Source: Trema orientale
Taxonomy: Eukaryota > Streptophyta > Magnoliopsida > Rosales > Cannabaceae
Direction of reading: 5' to 3'
Length of the DNA stretch: 64,000 nucleotides
Assembly (NCBI GenBank): GCA_002914845.1
Contig: JXTC01000014.1
Span: 1,755,694 to 1,819,693 of the forward strand
In this document: in pieces, positions 11,596 through 23,984 of the stretch
How positions within the stretch are numbered: position 1 is the stretch's first letter
How the letters are laid out: every line of letters starts with the position of its first letter
Position numbers and translations under genes: made by a program
The notes under the pieces: generated by a model
Told to the model about the DNA's origin: nothing
The model's input: only the letters and a program-made list of their open reading frames with translations
Databases searched by the model: none

Positions 11596-12469
11596 TCCAT
11601 GGGAGGACTCCAATACTCCAACAAGCCTCAAAATTTAAAGTGTTCACTCATGGCAACTTTGATACAAATAAGAGCTAAAAAAATAAGAAAATCCCATCAT
11701 TATTCAACTTCAACTGAAGGACTGTCAATTTTCGTGCAACGTGCCACTTGGAGACTACATTCCTAGGGTGTGCTTAGGAAACTTCTCACGATGTGACAAG
11801 TGTAAGTTTGCCTTTAGAAACTTGTGATAATTTTACGGCTATAGCTGGAATTGTTTCTTTAAATTCGACCCGATTAAAGATATCTCGTCTCCTTGGTGAT
11901 AGGATCACAAATATAACGCTCGTTTTAATAATAAGATTATAATAAGTATGAAAAGGCTATATACTTGTCGGAAGAAATCATATTTTCTGCTGGCAGAAAA
12001 CTAATAGCTCAAAATATTATTTAGTAGGAGGCAGAGTGTTAGCTCTTCACCACCCCTGACGCACAAGATGTGAAGTGAGTTATCCACTAGCACATGAAAG
12101 TGCAAGTGGTGCGGTTACATAAGGAACCACAAAGGGAATCATATGTTTCTACAAGAGAAACTCAGAGGCATTATTGAGTCGATGGGTGTTGTGGTATTTC
12201 TCTACAGAGGATGTTTAGAGGTCCGTTCTGCTTATGAGATCTTATTTCTTATGCCGTAGATATGATTTGTGGCTTGGAATTCTTAGAGGATGCGTAGAGT
12301 TTCTAACCACGCACCCCATGCATGCCTCAACAAGAGATGGTCACAGAAAGGCTACTCATGAGACAATTAGAGGATGCACAATGCGTCTACAACATGCATG
12401 CCTCAACACAAATTGTTCACAGGTAGGCCACTTGTGGAACACTAAAGTTTAAAAGAAATTATTAACCAC
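11596..12469. other. PPR upstream region and intergenic DNA
   Basis: No gene. A short diverged direct repeat (CATGCATGCCTCAACA near 12317 and 12393) is present. Confidence 0.55.
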
Positions 12470-13150
12470 AAACACTTTTGATGGGTAAAACACAAATGCT
12501 TTAATTAGCTACGCACACAAAGCAAGCATACTCATAACATACTTAGATACATATCATTCTATTTAGGGCTAAACATATACATTCATTTTCTAATTTCATT
12601 ATGGTTTTTAAAAATAAAATAATTAGTGATCATGTAATTAGTTGTAGTAAGCACAAAATAGAGCAAACAATTAGAATGAACAATCAGATATTAAAGGGAG
12701 AGAGACAAGCAAATTCAAGTTACATGGTTGGTTCACTTTGTAAATCTAGGCAAAAATATTTAGCTCATAATAAATATCGAGAACATATGCAATCCATTCC
12801 ACAACCAATACAAGAGATACAAAATAAATGAAGAAAGGTTGAGAGAAGAAAACTAATTTGGTGTGTATTTCCTTTTCATTGAGCTTTGGATGTATTATTG
12901 AAAGTTGGTATTTTGCTCTTTCAAAGTTGGTAAATTTGTCTTCTTGAAACTGGTACTCAAAGTTGCTCTAAAAAATATTAACTACTAAATATAAAATCTA
13001 AAACTAAAATCCTCACAAAGAACTAAATATATATATATATCTTAATATACTTATTTATGTATAATAATATTTATTTGTGTTTTTTTAGCTCCAACAATGA
13101 AGTCTTGAAGTTTCCCCTCTTAAAATGGAGCCTAGTTTCTTTAAATATAG
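12470..13150 (+). repeat. Dispersed repeat family B, copy 1
   Basis: This segment aligns by eye with 59960-60590: shared blocks include AAAAATATTTAGCTCATAA, TAATTAG, a CAAGTTA(C/T)ATG(G/A)TT block and a later AAAATGGAGCTTGG-like block. It is non-coding and AT-rich. It is probably a piece of a larger retroelement, but I cannot assign the family. Confidence 0.55.
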
Positions 13151-13199
13151 CTACTGAAGTTGTAATGGGAGTAACCCAAAATAGACAACCTTGATTAAA

Positions 13200-13382
13200 G
13201 AATAATGCTATAGGACACCTGTGGTGCCCAGCACCACAGTGATGTGTCAGTTTGTCACTGGCTAATCATAATTATAATTTAAGTGGGGCCTATGTAGGAC
13301 CCAGTTTATTAATTAAATCATCCAGTGACAAACAGACATGTCACTGTGGTACTGGGCACCACTGGTGCCCCATAGCATTACT
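13200..13382. mobile_element. Mutator-like MITE with 10-bp target duplication
   Basis: A 183-bp element flanked by CTTGATTAAA at 13190-13199 and 13383-13392. Its inverted repeats are about 59 bp long and run from AATAATGCTATAGG through CACCACAGTGA to TTTGTCACTGG. The GC content of the arms is well above the surroundings. Confidence 0.85.
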
Positions 13383-13392
13383 CTTGATTAAA

Positions 13393-15233
13393 AGTTGAGA
13401 ATTATTCTACGAATGAGATTGAAAGTTGAAGATGTAAGAGGGATGGCTGAAATTTGAGATGTTGGATGAAATATCGGAAGGTCAAGATTGAATATGAGCT
13501 GAGATGTACGAATAATCAAGTGCGAGTGAATTTAGTTGCAACTTGTATAGGATTTAGAAGTGGACTCCATATAGCGGAAAGAATTAGCCAAGTCACGTGG
13601 CACGCAACAACTGGCTTAGAAACTGGTCACTTGAACTGAAGAAAATGCGCCAAGCAGTGGATCTAAAATAATGCTTCAGTGGTCGACAAACTGCTGTTAG
13701 GTAGGGCCCGTGCCAACTTCCTTAATCGCGGATCTAAAATATGAGCTTCTCACCATGTCATTAATGCTGAATTAATTTCTTCCCTTTTTCTTATTTTCTT
13801 GAATTTTGAATTGACACTTTTGCCCTTTTCATCTCCAAAATGCCACATTTTTACAAAATCAAATAAAATAAACTAAATTAACTAGTAATTAAAATAAAAT
13901 AAAATAACAAATAATAATAAAACAAAATAAACTAAAATAAAATTAAAAAACAGCTAAAATTAATTTATTCTAATAAGAACATAGCAAAAATAAAAGCATT
14001 TAAGCATAAAATAACTCTATTTTCATAGAGTTATCAACAGAACTTAACAAAAATCACATCCATCAAACAGAAAGAAATTCTTTATCAAGAACTTAGAAAC
14101 ATATATATTTATATATGGCCGTCAATGGTTGTGAGGAGACAGAGTTGCAAATTACGACGTCATGGCCATCGTCAGCTGTGAAGCTAAGAAATGAGAGAAA
14201 GTGAGGCCTCAAATAGTTTTAACTATTTAAAATTCAAGAGATATCTAAGTTATTTAATTCAAATTAATATAATTTATGAAAAGATATTATTTTTTAAAAT
14301 TTGAATTAATCTAGATTGGTTTTTAAAATAAGGAAATATTTTTAAATAGAGAATATAATATTTTTCTAAATTTGTATTTGTTGAATATTTGTATTTATCA
14401 CTAGCAGATTTTGCAGGAAAAATATTGAACATCAGGGAGATTACGAAATTAGAAGACTTGAAGATTAAGATCATTAATTTAATTCTAAATTTTGTAATTT
14501 AGGATTATAGAATAACCATGATTATAGAATATGTAATTTAATGCTTTATTTATTTATTGCAATGAATATGTAATTATCATTGTAAATCTATTTATGATAA
14601 TATACCATATAGAATAGGAAGTGCCACCCAAATATTATCATAATGTCATGCATATTAATTATGATTTAAAGTATCTAATTCAATTTAGACAACTTGGTAA
14701 ATCATAATAAATCCCATAATTAATTAAATAGATTGAGTGAGAGAAAGCTTACTGGATTAAGACCTACGATTTTCATTATAAATCCATTAGTTAGATTTCT
14801 ATATATGATTACCCTTAGAGACTGTATAGAAATTATTTTCTAGATTGGGTTTCTCTGTATAAAACTCTAAAAGTTTATTATTTGTGATTAGCCTTAAGTA
14901 ACATTAAATTGAAAACCTTTACTATAGTTTAAATAATGGTCATACACTCAAGTTAGGCTTATTAATATTTCTCATTAGAGTTTTATTAATAGGTTCTAAT
15001 GACCGAATACAATGGTAGTTATTAATAATTAAATATGGGTTATTTTGATAGTTATTAAGAATTAGGAGGGTCCTAGTTTAACTAGAATTGGATAGGTCTT
15101 TTTCTCAGGAAGCTTATCTTAATTCAGGGTTAGATTACCATTTAATAAAATGTAGTATCTATAGGTAACTACATCTACGCATTCATGCATCATGTAGGAT
15201 TTTATTCAAAAGTAATATGTGACATTCATTTAT
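13393..15233. other. AT-rich intergenic DNA, no gene seen
   Basis: Only short frames without family resemblance. The sequence is monotonous AT-rich, possibly decayed retroelement. Confidence 0.5.
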
Positions 15234-15424
15234 GGGCGTGTTTGGGATAACTTTTACTTCCTGAAGTAAAAGCTCCAGAAGATCTTCCTGTAAAAGCTAG
15301 TGGGTCCATGCTTCATTAAAAAGATCTTCTAATTAAAAGAAGATCTTCTGACAATTCATCCAAACACCTCTAAAAGTAACTTTTGGGCTCCAAAAGATCT
15401 TTGGAAGCTATGCCAAACAGGCTC
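15234..15424. mobile_element. Putative MITE, repeat family C copy with both ends
   Basis: The left end GGGCGTGTTTGGGATAACTT and the complement of the right end GAGCCTGTTTGGCATAGCTT form imperfect TIRs, with internal inverted AGATCTTCT motifs. The right arm (CCAAACACCTCTAAAAGTAA then CTTTTGGG, AGATCTTTGGAAG) recurs at 43738 and 63713. No clear target duplication. Confidence 0.6.
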
Positions 15425-16324
15425 TATGTATGTTTTATTTTTTTTAGCACCATATGTAAAATGCTTCCTAAATTTTTTTTCACTAATTGGAAGAGGAACT
15501 GTCCAGATTATTTACCTCAGAAGAAGGAAGAGAAAGGTAATGTATCTTTCTTGGTGACATATTTGGAACACTATAATTTGTAGTATTTTAATAATCATCT
15601 TTTTAATTCCTCAGGAAAGGATAAAGCTAAATGATTGGATGAAGATCGAAGCTAGAAGTATTTAGGAGTCAAAGAGCCAAAGCATCGAAATGAATCTTTT
15701 ATTTGTAAAAATACTATTTATGAGTTTTAGGTTTTTATTGGGATTTATAACTCTTTTATTTTGAGCAAATTTATTTAGTACTTTTTGAATATTTTGGAAC
15801 ATTTATGTTTTTGGTTATTCAATAAAATTTTCATATTTATTTTGGACCATTATATCTATAAATTATAAAATTTAAAACTCACATTTAATGCTTACTTAAC
15901 TATGATATTAATAATGATAAATAAGGAAATTTGTAATATCTTATAAGATAAACTTGATTTATTAACCATAACAAATACTTTCAAATTTTTTTATGGTGGT
16001 TATCACTAAGATATAACAATGATTTCACAGTAGATAGTTTTCTCAATTCATAATACTATACTTATCTCAGTATAATGCATTACATAAAAGAGAAATAGAA
16101 TCCTATTTGACATGGTTCATTACTCATCATTATTAATCTTGCTTTAGGAATACAAATAGTGATTCTTAATATTGTTTTATCTTGATTTGTTTCTAAAACA
16201 CCTCGTAATTATAGACTAGTCGCAAGTTTTATTTGCCTCATCCTTGTAAATGAAGGAGTCCTACTCATATATTAAAGAAATAAAAACTAAGATAAAAGTG
16301 GATTTAAGAAGTCTAATGTTTGTA

Positions 16325-16602
16325 GGTTATTCCAAAGCTACGAAAGGTGGTTTCTTTTATAGTCCAACTGATAACAAGATATTTGTTATTACAAATGTAA
16401 TCTTCTTGGAAAGATACTAGATCAAGAATTACAAGACTAAGAGCGAAGAAATTATTGAAAAAAATACTAGGGAGACATCAACCACATATGTTCTAAATAT
16501 TGAAATACCTATGATTGATGAGATGATGTCGTATCAGATAACTATGAATACTCCAAAACAAAGGGTGATTTTACAGCAACAAATTCCACATGGGACTCAA
16601 AC
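16325..16602 (+). pseudogene. Ty1/copia polyprotein fragment (integrase C-terminal region)
   Basis: The frame from 16325 reads GYSKATKGGFFYSPTDNKIF followed by VITNVIFLERY, then a stop and IKNYKTKSEEI. This is the block that follows the integrase core in copia polyproteins (GY-x-K-x-x-x-G-x-x-F/Y-x-x-P-x-D-x-K-x-F). An in-frame stop and loss of the flanks show it is dead. No LTRs were identified around it. Confidence 0.75.
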
Positions 16603-17257
16603 TCCTAAAGTTTGGCCTTTCTACGATTAAAACCTTGTATTTTAGTTTTTACAAAAGAAAAATACCTTCTCATTTTGAAATTCAAAAGATCTGTACCCTT
16701 GTCCATATATGGACAAATATATTCTCAAAAATTTAGACTCAAATTATGTTATTCTTATTCCTATATAGTTAAAATATTTCCAAAAAATATCATTTGAACT
16801 TAACTTGAGTCCGGCAAAATACAGAGGAATGATACAAATTTCTTGAATTACAAAATGTGAAATATATATATATTTTTTTCAGAAACCTAAATACAAGGTT
16901 TAAATTACAAAAAGGTGAAACCTCAAGTGGTTTTTTTTTTTTTTTTGGCAGTCAACTCTAGGATAGCTCATTTCAAAAGAAAAGAGAAAAAAAAAAACAA
17001 CGCAGCACCGGGTACTTATGGTAATTACCGTACGCCCTGGCGCCTAGAAGCCAGTGGAATAATCCAGACCCTTGTTCCCTCTCTAGGTCTAGAGTCTCAA
17101 CAATCAGTATTTCCGTTTGACCCCTCATAAATCTTCTAAATAACACAAAAACCCCTTTTGTTATAGAAATATAAACCTATTCACTCACACAGTCTTCTTC
17201 GTTACGTCTCTACTCTGTTTTTCGCCTTAGTAGAAGCACTCAGTCTTATTCAAGAAG
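16603..17257. other. p23 upstream region
   Basis: No gene. The last ~100 bp before the p23 ATG are pyrimidine-rich and probably include the 5'-UTR. Intron 1 of p23 (17263-18889) also holds only spurious short frames. Confidence 0.5.
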
Positions 17258-20229
17258 ATGAGGTATTCTTGTTCAACCTCTCTTTTATTTTTTCAAAACA
17301 AAAAAAATTGAAAATTGTTTAATGGGAAATACTTGGTTATAGTTCAGTATTTTTTCTGTATTTATGTGTGTATATATTTACTTGTATAAACTTTTTTCTC
17401 CCTTTTTTTTTAAAAAAAAAATTCTTTTGTGTGTTAGGGTTTAGTTTTTGTCGCCTTTAGGATTCTATGTAGAGTCATAAGAAAGAAGTTTAGCGAAGGC
17501 TTTAGCCAAAAAAAAAAAAAAAAATGGGGGAAAGCAAAGAGAAGAATAAGAAATTTACAATAAATACATTTAGGATTTTTTTTTTAATTTTTGTGTTTCT
17601 TTTTTTTTCCCCTTTTCCTTGTTTGTTGTTGCGGTTTCATTTTAGCAAGAGAGATTTATCAATTCTACATATTTTATGTGATTCTTTTACAATAAATGAC
17701 TATGTGGACACTAAAAGTGTAGAGGACACAGTTTCGAACTCCGGTTACAGCGAGTTTTGGGTATTTTTAGGATATGAATAGGAAAAAATTGACCAAGAAA
17801 CAATTAGAAAGTCCAGTGAATGGTGGAGATGATTGTTTGGATATTTGGTTTGAGTAAATCTGTGGTTGTCATTTATGTCATTTTTCAAAAATAAAAATGT
17901 TGTCAAGCAAGCCTTAATTGATGAGTATGTGGATCATTGGTCACTCTCCCCTTTGACGAGGTTTTCGCCTTTCGGGTGTGTTATGTATCCGTACAAGATT
18001 TCCTTATCAAGTTATGATAAGAGTGATATGGGGTGTATGTACTACAAAGGTTTTATTTAAGTATCCCGAATTGCCCACCTCTTTACTTTGGTGCTTAGAT
18101 GATCAGTTGGGCATGATGTTGTCTGAAAAGGAATGTTTTAATTAGTTACTGGTTCTTTGTTTTATTGGGTATTCTCTCATCCTTGTCCAACAGTGTGAGA
18201 ATTTATCAGAAAAGGAATTGCGGTTTTGGATCTGAAAGTTTGAGAATAATTTTGGTCTTTTGCTGTATTTCTTGTTTTTGGTAACTGGGATCTGTTCACT
18301 AATCATCAGTATTGTGTATTATTTTCTTCAAGCCGTCAAGAACTTCTGAAGCTTCAGAGTTTTCTTTCTCTCATAAATATTTCCCATGCTAGGATAGTAA
18401 GGTGTTCCGTGTTCTTCTGTTGAAGTGTTCACTTTGCGTGATGTTAAATCCATCTCTCTTTATTCACTTGTACAATGTAGTTCTTGTAGTTTAAAACACA
18501 TGCTTATGCAAACATTTATTTCGAACCACAAATGAATATCCTTTGAAAAATCAACATTGAGTGTCTAAGAGGAAGGAAAACCGATTCTTTACCCATAAAC
18601 CCTTGAAATATCAGGGAAGTTGTTTATATTCAATTTCTAGTAGTTGGCACCTTAGATATGTTGTGCCTTTTGAATGATCTTTAATTTTTAATTATGAAAT
18701 TCAAAAGCAAAATTCAGTTTTGACAGTGCTGGTAAAAATAATGAAGAATCCACGGTAATTTTGCAGCTATTGGATGACTTGCTGTCGAAAAGGATAATAA
18801 AATTAATCATCTTGATGGGTAGCATTATCCTATCTAGTGTTACTTTCTCTTTAGCGTTCTAAAGTTTCTTTGAAACATGCAATTTTCAGCCGACATCCTT
18901 CTGTTAAATGGGCCCAGAGGTCTGACAAGCTCTACATAACCATCGACATGCCGGATGCTCAGGACGTGAAGCTTAAACTGGAGCCTGAGGGCAAGTTATT
19001 ATTCTCTGCTACCAGTGGAGCTGACAAGGTTCCATATGAACTTGACCTTGATTTATTTGACAAGGTTGATGTAAATGTGAGTCGCAAACCATAAGCATGC
19101 TAATTTTTGTAGTACCCAATTATGTTTTTTTTTTTTTTTTGGAACCATCATTTGTAACAAAATGGCACTTGCAGGAGAGCAAAGCTAGTGTAGGCTTGAG
19201 AAATATTTGTTACCTTGTGAAAAAAGCCGAGGACAAATGGTGGAGCAGACTGTTAAAGCAGGCAGGAAAGCCTCCTGTGTTTCTGAAAGTTGATTGGGAT
19301 AAATGGGTTGATGAAGATGAGGAGCATGAAGATAATAAAGGTATTTGTTACTTTTTTTTTAAAAAAATACTATGAAATTTATATATCAACTGGCCTAATT
19401 AGGATTGAAACCCCTTCTCTCCCGCACACATACTCCTAAGAATCGTAGACCAACTGAGCTAAGCCTCAATTGGCATGTTTTTCTTTTAATCCCTCATAGG
19501 CTCCTAAAGTTGGTTCATTTGATTTTTTTTTTGTTTGCCAAAATTCTAACTGCTGGCATTTTTTTTTCTCGTTTTGATTTCTAGCTGGAAATGACATGGA
19601 CTTCGGGGACTTCGATCTTTCAGTAAGTAGCAAGCCAATATGATAACAGAAGGGCAGTGGGTTCTACATATTTAACTGGGAGCTTGTGTAGTGGGAAACA
19701 CATACTGTTTGTTCATGTTTTTGAAGATTATATTATATTAGAACCATCTCAAATCGAAAGATGGTTGTATGCAACAAAATGCAACGAAAATCTAACAATT
19801 CATAAACGCTTTACTACCCACTTATCTTTTTGCATTTTACTCTAGAAGTTACTGTTGAATGTCAATTAACTTCGACCTTTCGGTCCTGCTCTTGCATTTC
19901 AGAAACTGAACATGGGTGGTGGTGAAGGTTTTGATGGATTAGATGGCGGTGCTGCTGACAATGATGATGGTATGTTTTACAATATTGTATCAAGTAACAC
20001 TAAATTACCATTGATCCTTTGATCAGTGAGTTTCACATTTCAAATTTTGGTACTTAACGTTTCAAGATTATGAATGTTAACCCATACCATTGAACTCTAA
20101 TGTCTCACAGAAGATGATGATGATGATGATAGTGACACAGAGGACGAAAATGTTGAAGCAACGGTACTTGCTGCCGGTGAACCTCATGAAATGTCTTCGA
20201 CAGATGTTGAGCCTGAGTCTAAATCTTAA
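17258..20229 (+). CDS. p23: p23-type HSP90 co-chaperone (CS domain)
   Basis: Six coding exons: 17258-17262, 18890-19076, 19175-19340, 19585-19622, 19903-19969, 20111-20229. All junctions are GT-AG and keep frame, giving 193 aa. p23 proteins bind the ATP-bound HSP90 dimer in cytosol and nucleus and slow its ATPase. The N-terminal CS fold covers about residues 3-108, starting SRHPSVKWAQRSDKLYIT and including the plant p23 signature with W86-W87 and the KVDWDKWVDEDEE stretch (102-114). The tail has DFGDFDLSKLNMGGGEGFDG and a very acidic run of Asp/Glu near residues 143-160. It is shorter than the Gly-Gly-Met-rich long plant p23 forms and longer than the shortest ones. Exon 1 supplies only ATG plus two bases. 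Two exonic frames read through into introns and give misleading short ORFs, which are not separate genes. Confidence 0.94.
19360..19474 (-). mobile_element. tRNA-derived SINE in p23 intron 3
   Basis: The minus strand starts GCCAATTGAGGCTTAGCTCA. It carries a pol III A box TAGCTCAGTTGG (19450-19461) and a B-box-like GGTTTCAATCC (19402-19412) about 40 bp further on, then a short tail ending in a T/A run. This layout is that of plant tRNA-related SINEs. It begins within about 20 bp of the exon 3 donor. Confidence 0.75.
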
Positions 20230-21952
20230 ATATCTTCTTCTATTGTACTTTTAGATGCCTAATCTGTCCATGTTTTGATATTTAATATTAAATATTGTGA
20301 ATGGTTTAAGGAAAGGATATTTTAGCCATTTTTCCTATGGTTTTTGCTTTTGTTGGGAAAAGTGGAGAGGATGACAAATGGTGTTTGGTATGATGGATTT
20401 TGAGGGGATAGAATACTATATACCGAATTCACTAAATATCCAGTTTCTATTGAATGTTGAAGTGGATATGATATTTACTACAATCGGAAAAATTGCTGAT
20501 AACTCCGTCGTCACATATTTGTGGATGAAGTTTTTTAACTGTGACTGCCAAGTACCAAGGCTTTGTAAGGGGAGTGAAGTTTGAACGGTGTCTGAGAGTT
20601 GATGAATGACATTATATGATAATTGGTTTGATTTTTTAACCAAAAAGTAGAGATGAAAGAGAAAAGATGCACAAGCACTAGTGTGTGAGTTCCACAGTTG
20701 TCAAATGTTACTCTTTTGTTGTAAAATTTATCAAGCATGCCTCTTGTGTTGTTGAGTTTCAATAACCAGAAAAAGAATTGGAATCTTGAGCCAACTTCGA
20801 TATTTTTGCATAGAAGTTGAAAGGGTCAGTTGTCTTTGATTAGACGAGCAATGTTGAAGTACATCGGCATTCACTAATTTCTCTTGGCACTTTATAATTA
20901 GAGCGCGAGTTCATTCAACTTGGTGTGAGTGAAATTTGCATAGAATAACAATTTGTAAAATACGTGTTGTATACATGATGATATGTTCTAATTTCATGGT
21001 AGAAACTTGATTGAATTTTTAGTATTTTTTTAATTGACCTCTGCTTTACAAAGAAAAGAAAAGAACTCATGCGCCTTGGACGCCTTTGAGTCAAACTCTT
21101 GACTTAATATATAATTCTTACTGAATTTCTATCCTACCCACTGAGTAGGTCGTTAATTTTGACTATATTTTCCCTTTAATTCTTTAATTATTTTTTATTA
21201 TTTTTATTAGAAAATTGTAAATCCCTCTTCGAGAGGGGATTTTTCACAACTTTTTAGACCCCACAAGAAGGAGAACAAAGCGACGCAAGACTGAGCACAG
21301 CTGCTAGAATTTTTTTTCCAGCAACCATGCGCTTAAGCAGCTATCAGGTGGTCTCATGGACTACAAAGAGTCTCTAGGCTTCGCCAAGGTAGCAATCACG
21401 TGGTCTTCACTAGTTTTTTATTTTTCTTAACTTCAACCATGTATTCTTGAAAACTACATTTTCATCCCTATAACATCTAATTTTGAGAGAAAAAAAATTA
21501 ATTGATAAAAGTGCACTCTTCTTTTAACTTTAGTGTATTGAAACGGATATGATTTCGAAATAGCTTCTAGATTAGTTGAAATTATTGTCTTTTTAGTGAT
21601 GGGCTGTTGATAACAACTTTCTATAAAATAAACTGTTCTGAAATAATTTTTGTTTCAAAACCATTGAATGGGAGTGAAATTTTCATTAATTAAAATTTTC
21701 TCCAAAATTAAATTTTAGAGGGATGAAATTGAAATTTTTAGGTAAATCTCACAGGAAGAAATGTAGTTTTCAAGAATGTAGGATTATGGTTTCAAAAATG
21801 AAAACTTAGGGAGAATGTATTTGTAATTAATCCTTGGATATTATTGCATTTCCGTAGTACAACCATATGAGTTGATGGTATATATATACCTGACTATGAT
21901 ACATCTTTTTTCCTTTTTTTCAAGTGGGTATCATGACGTTAAGATTTTTTAT
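20230..21952. other. p23 3' region and intergenic DNA
   Basis: No gene supported. The p23 3'-UTR probably occupies the first ~200 bp; small frames at 20378-20762 have no family resemblance. A GC-richer patch at 21230-21420 has an ATG and a possible donor but no partner exon. Confidence 0.5.
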
Positions 21953-22299
21953 GGGAATGTATCATTATTTTATACTTTTTATTTTGACACTTTGTTCAAA
22001 TTGTATATTGTGTTTTAATTATCATCAATATTAATTTTTAGATTTAAAATATGTTACAAATTTATTTATGACACCAATTTAGAAGAATTAATTTATCAAA
22101 ACGTCGTTTTAAAAATTGAAAATAAACCGTGAATAAGTTTATTAAATCATCTTGGTAAATTAATTGTTCTAAATTAGTGTCAAAATATAAATTTGTGACA
22201 AATATTAAATCTAAGAGTTAATGTTGATAATAACTAAAATACAAGGTAAAAACTGAATAAAGTGTCAAAATATAAGGTATAAAAATAATATTATCTCCC
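21953..22299. mobile_element. Fold-back MITE, family D copy 1
   Basis: Left arm GGGAATGTATCATTATTTTA followed by a TTTTGACACTTTGTTCA block; the right arm is its inverted copy ending TATCTCCC. About 90 bp at each end pair. Same family as 49549-49902 and the decayed copy at 28370-28860. Confidence 0.75.
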
Positions 22300-23034
22300 T
22301 AAAAGAAGACTTTTACGGTATATATAATATTAGCCAATAAGAAGAACCAAGATTCGTTTGTATAAGACAATTTCATTTTGCTTTGTCTTCTGTTTTCCTC
22401 CTTTTTATCTTTGTTTTTATTTTTATTTTTACTTTTAAGTTTTGTTTTTATGCGATTCTAAAGCCTAATAGCCAATTCGTGAGTTTAGCTGTTTTGGCTG
22501 AACAGACCGTATCAGTTCCAAGTTCTTAAAATGTATAAACAACTTAAGGTCAAATTCGTAAGAGGAAAAAGGTATACCAACCCAAAATTTTGATTTAATC
22601 GCATTTTCTACAACTGAACTGAACCTATCCGATTGTATAAAGGCATTGATTTTTACCATTTTCTATTTCTTAAAAACTATCAATTAGTCGAATAGACATT
22701 TTAAATCTTTCTTCGAAAGAAGAAACATGGAAATACTATGGCGAAAATATCTCACATACAATATAGGTGAATGGAAAATAAGTCCCAAAAAAATCAATTA
22801 AAAAAAAAAACAAAAACAAGAAACAAAAAAAGTGCAACTCATTGGCAGCAAACTTGGTTCATAGTTCTAAAATGGCGGCGAACGAAAAACACAAATGAAC
22901 GAATAATCATGCCTAAAATCTCATGTAAAAGCAAATGAAAAACACAAATGAACCAGTTACAATCACAATGTTAAATAACTGCAAAGAGAACAAAGATACG
23001 GCGAGTAATTTCGTTTTCATTTGGCATGGCCAGA
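22300..23034. other. Intergenic, downstream of CPB
   Basis: No gene. The CPB 3'-UTR (minus strand) probably lies at the right end. Confidence 0.5.
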
Positions 23035-23905
23035 TTAGGTCTCAGGCAGTCTCATCACCACTTCAGATGGCGGGCGCAAAGTACAAACCATTTCTTTTGT
23101 CTTCCCAAAGTAGACCTACAATAGCACCAGTAGTATTTTCCGGTTTAAATGTTACTACTAAGAAAAATGCTAAATGGTACATAATGTGATGGGAGGCTTA
23201 GTACTGCAAATTAATAAAAATTGGATGCCCCATTTTAATCTTATATGTGAGCTCCACGTCTCTATCAGTGTATGGTGCTAAACAGTACAAGTGCTACTAA
23301 GTATTACTCTAATAATAAAAGCCTCTCGTCATGTCATAGTAAATATAGAGGCTTTAGAGCCTCACTGGCCATAATAGCAAAATAATTTACTGAATGACTA
23401 TTAGGCAAAACATTATTTGTTTCCCCCCTATGTAAAGCAGTATGTAAAAAAGAAGACAGACACGGTACCTGATCAAGAGAATTCCTAAGCTTACTCTCCA
23501 TTTCTTCTATCATTCTTCCCATGTTACAAAGATGGCCTTCTTGAATTGAAAGGTCCATATTCATCTACAAAATGGGGAAAAGAAAAATGAAAATACTTAA
23601 TTTCATATCTTCACAGAATAAACAAAGAAATACATATTGATTACACAGGAAAAGTAGAACACTCATGATTCAGCAAATCCTGTACTTGCCACTTTCCAGG
23701 TCACCAGGATAGTGTGATGATACAATACAACCAAGAATATAAAATTCTTTTACTTATTGAAAGTCAAGAAATCAAATTAGCAATCTACAAATGGTTTCCT
23801 TGTGCAGACATATGATAACATCAACCATGCGGCCATAGATAGTTTGGAGCACCACATTATCTTCCTTATACTTGAAGTTTACTTGACATTTAATGCAAGT
23901 ATACA

Positions 23906-23984
<79 letters not shown>

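Noticed and set aside
10955..11647. Several long overlapping frames on both strands
   Set aside because: Shadows of the GC-rich 5' part of the PPR gene in other frames.
17524..18060. Two short frames upstream of p23 exon 2
   Set aside because: Both lie inside p23 intron 1 and are rich in Phe/Lys from T and A runs.
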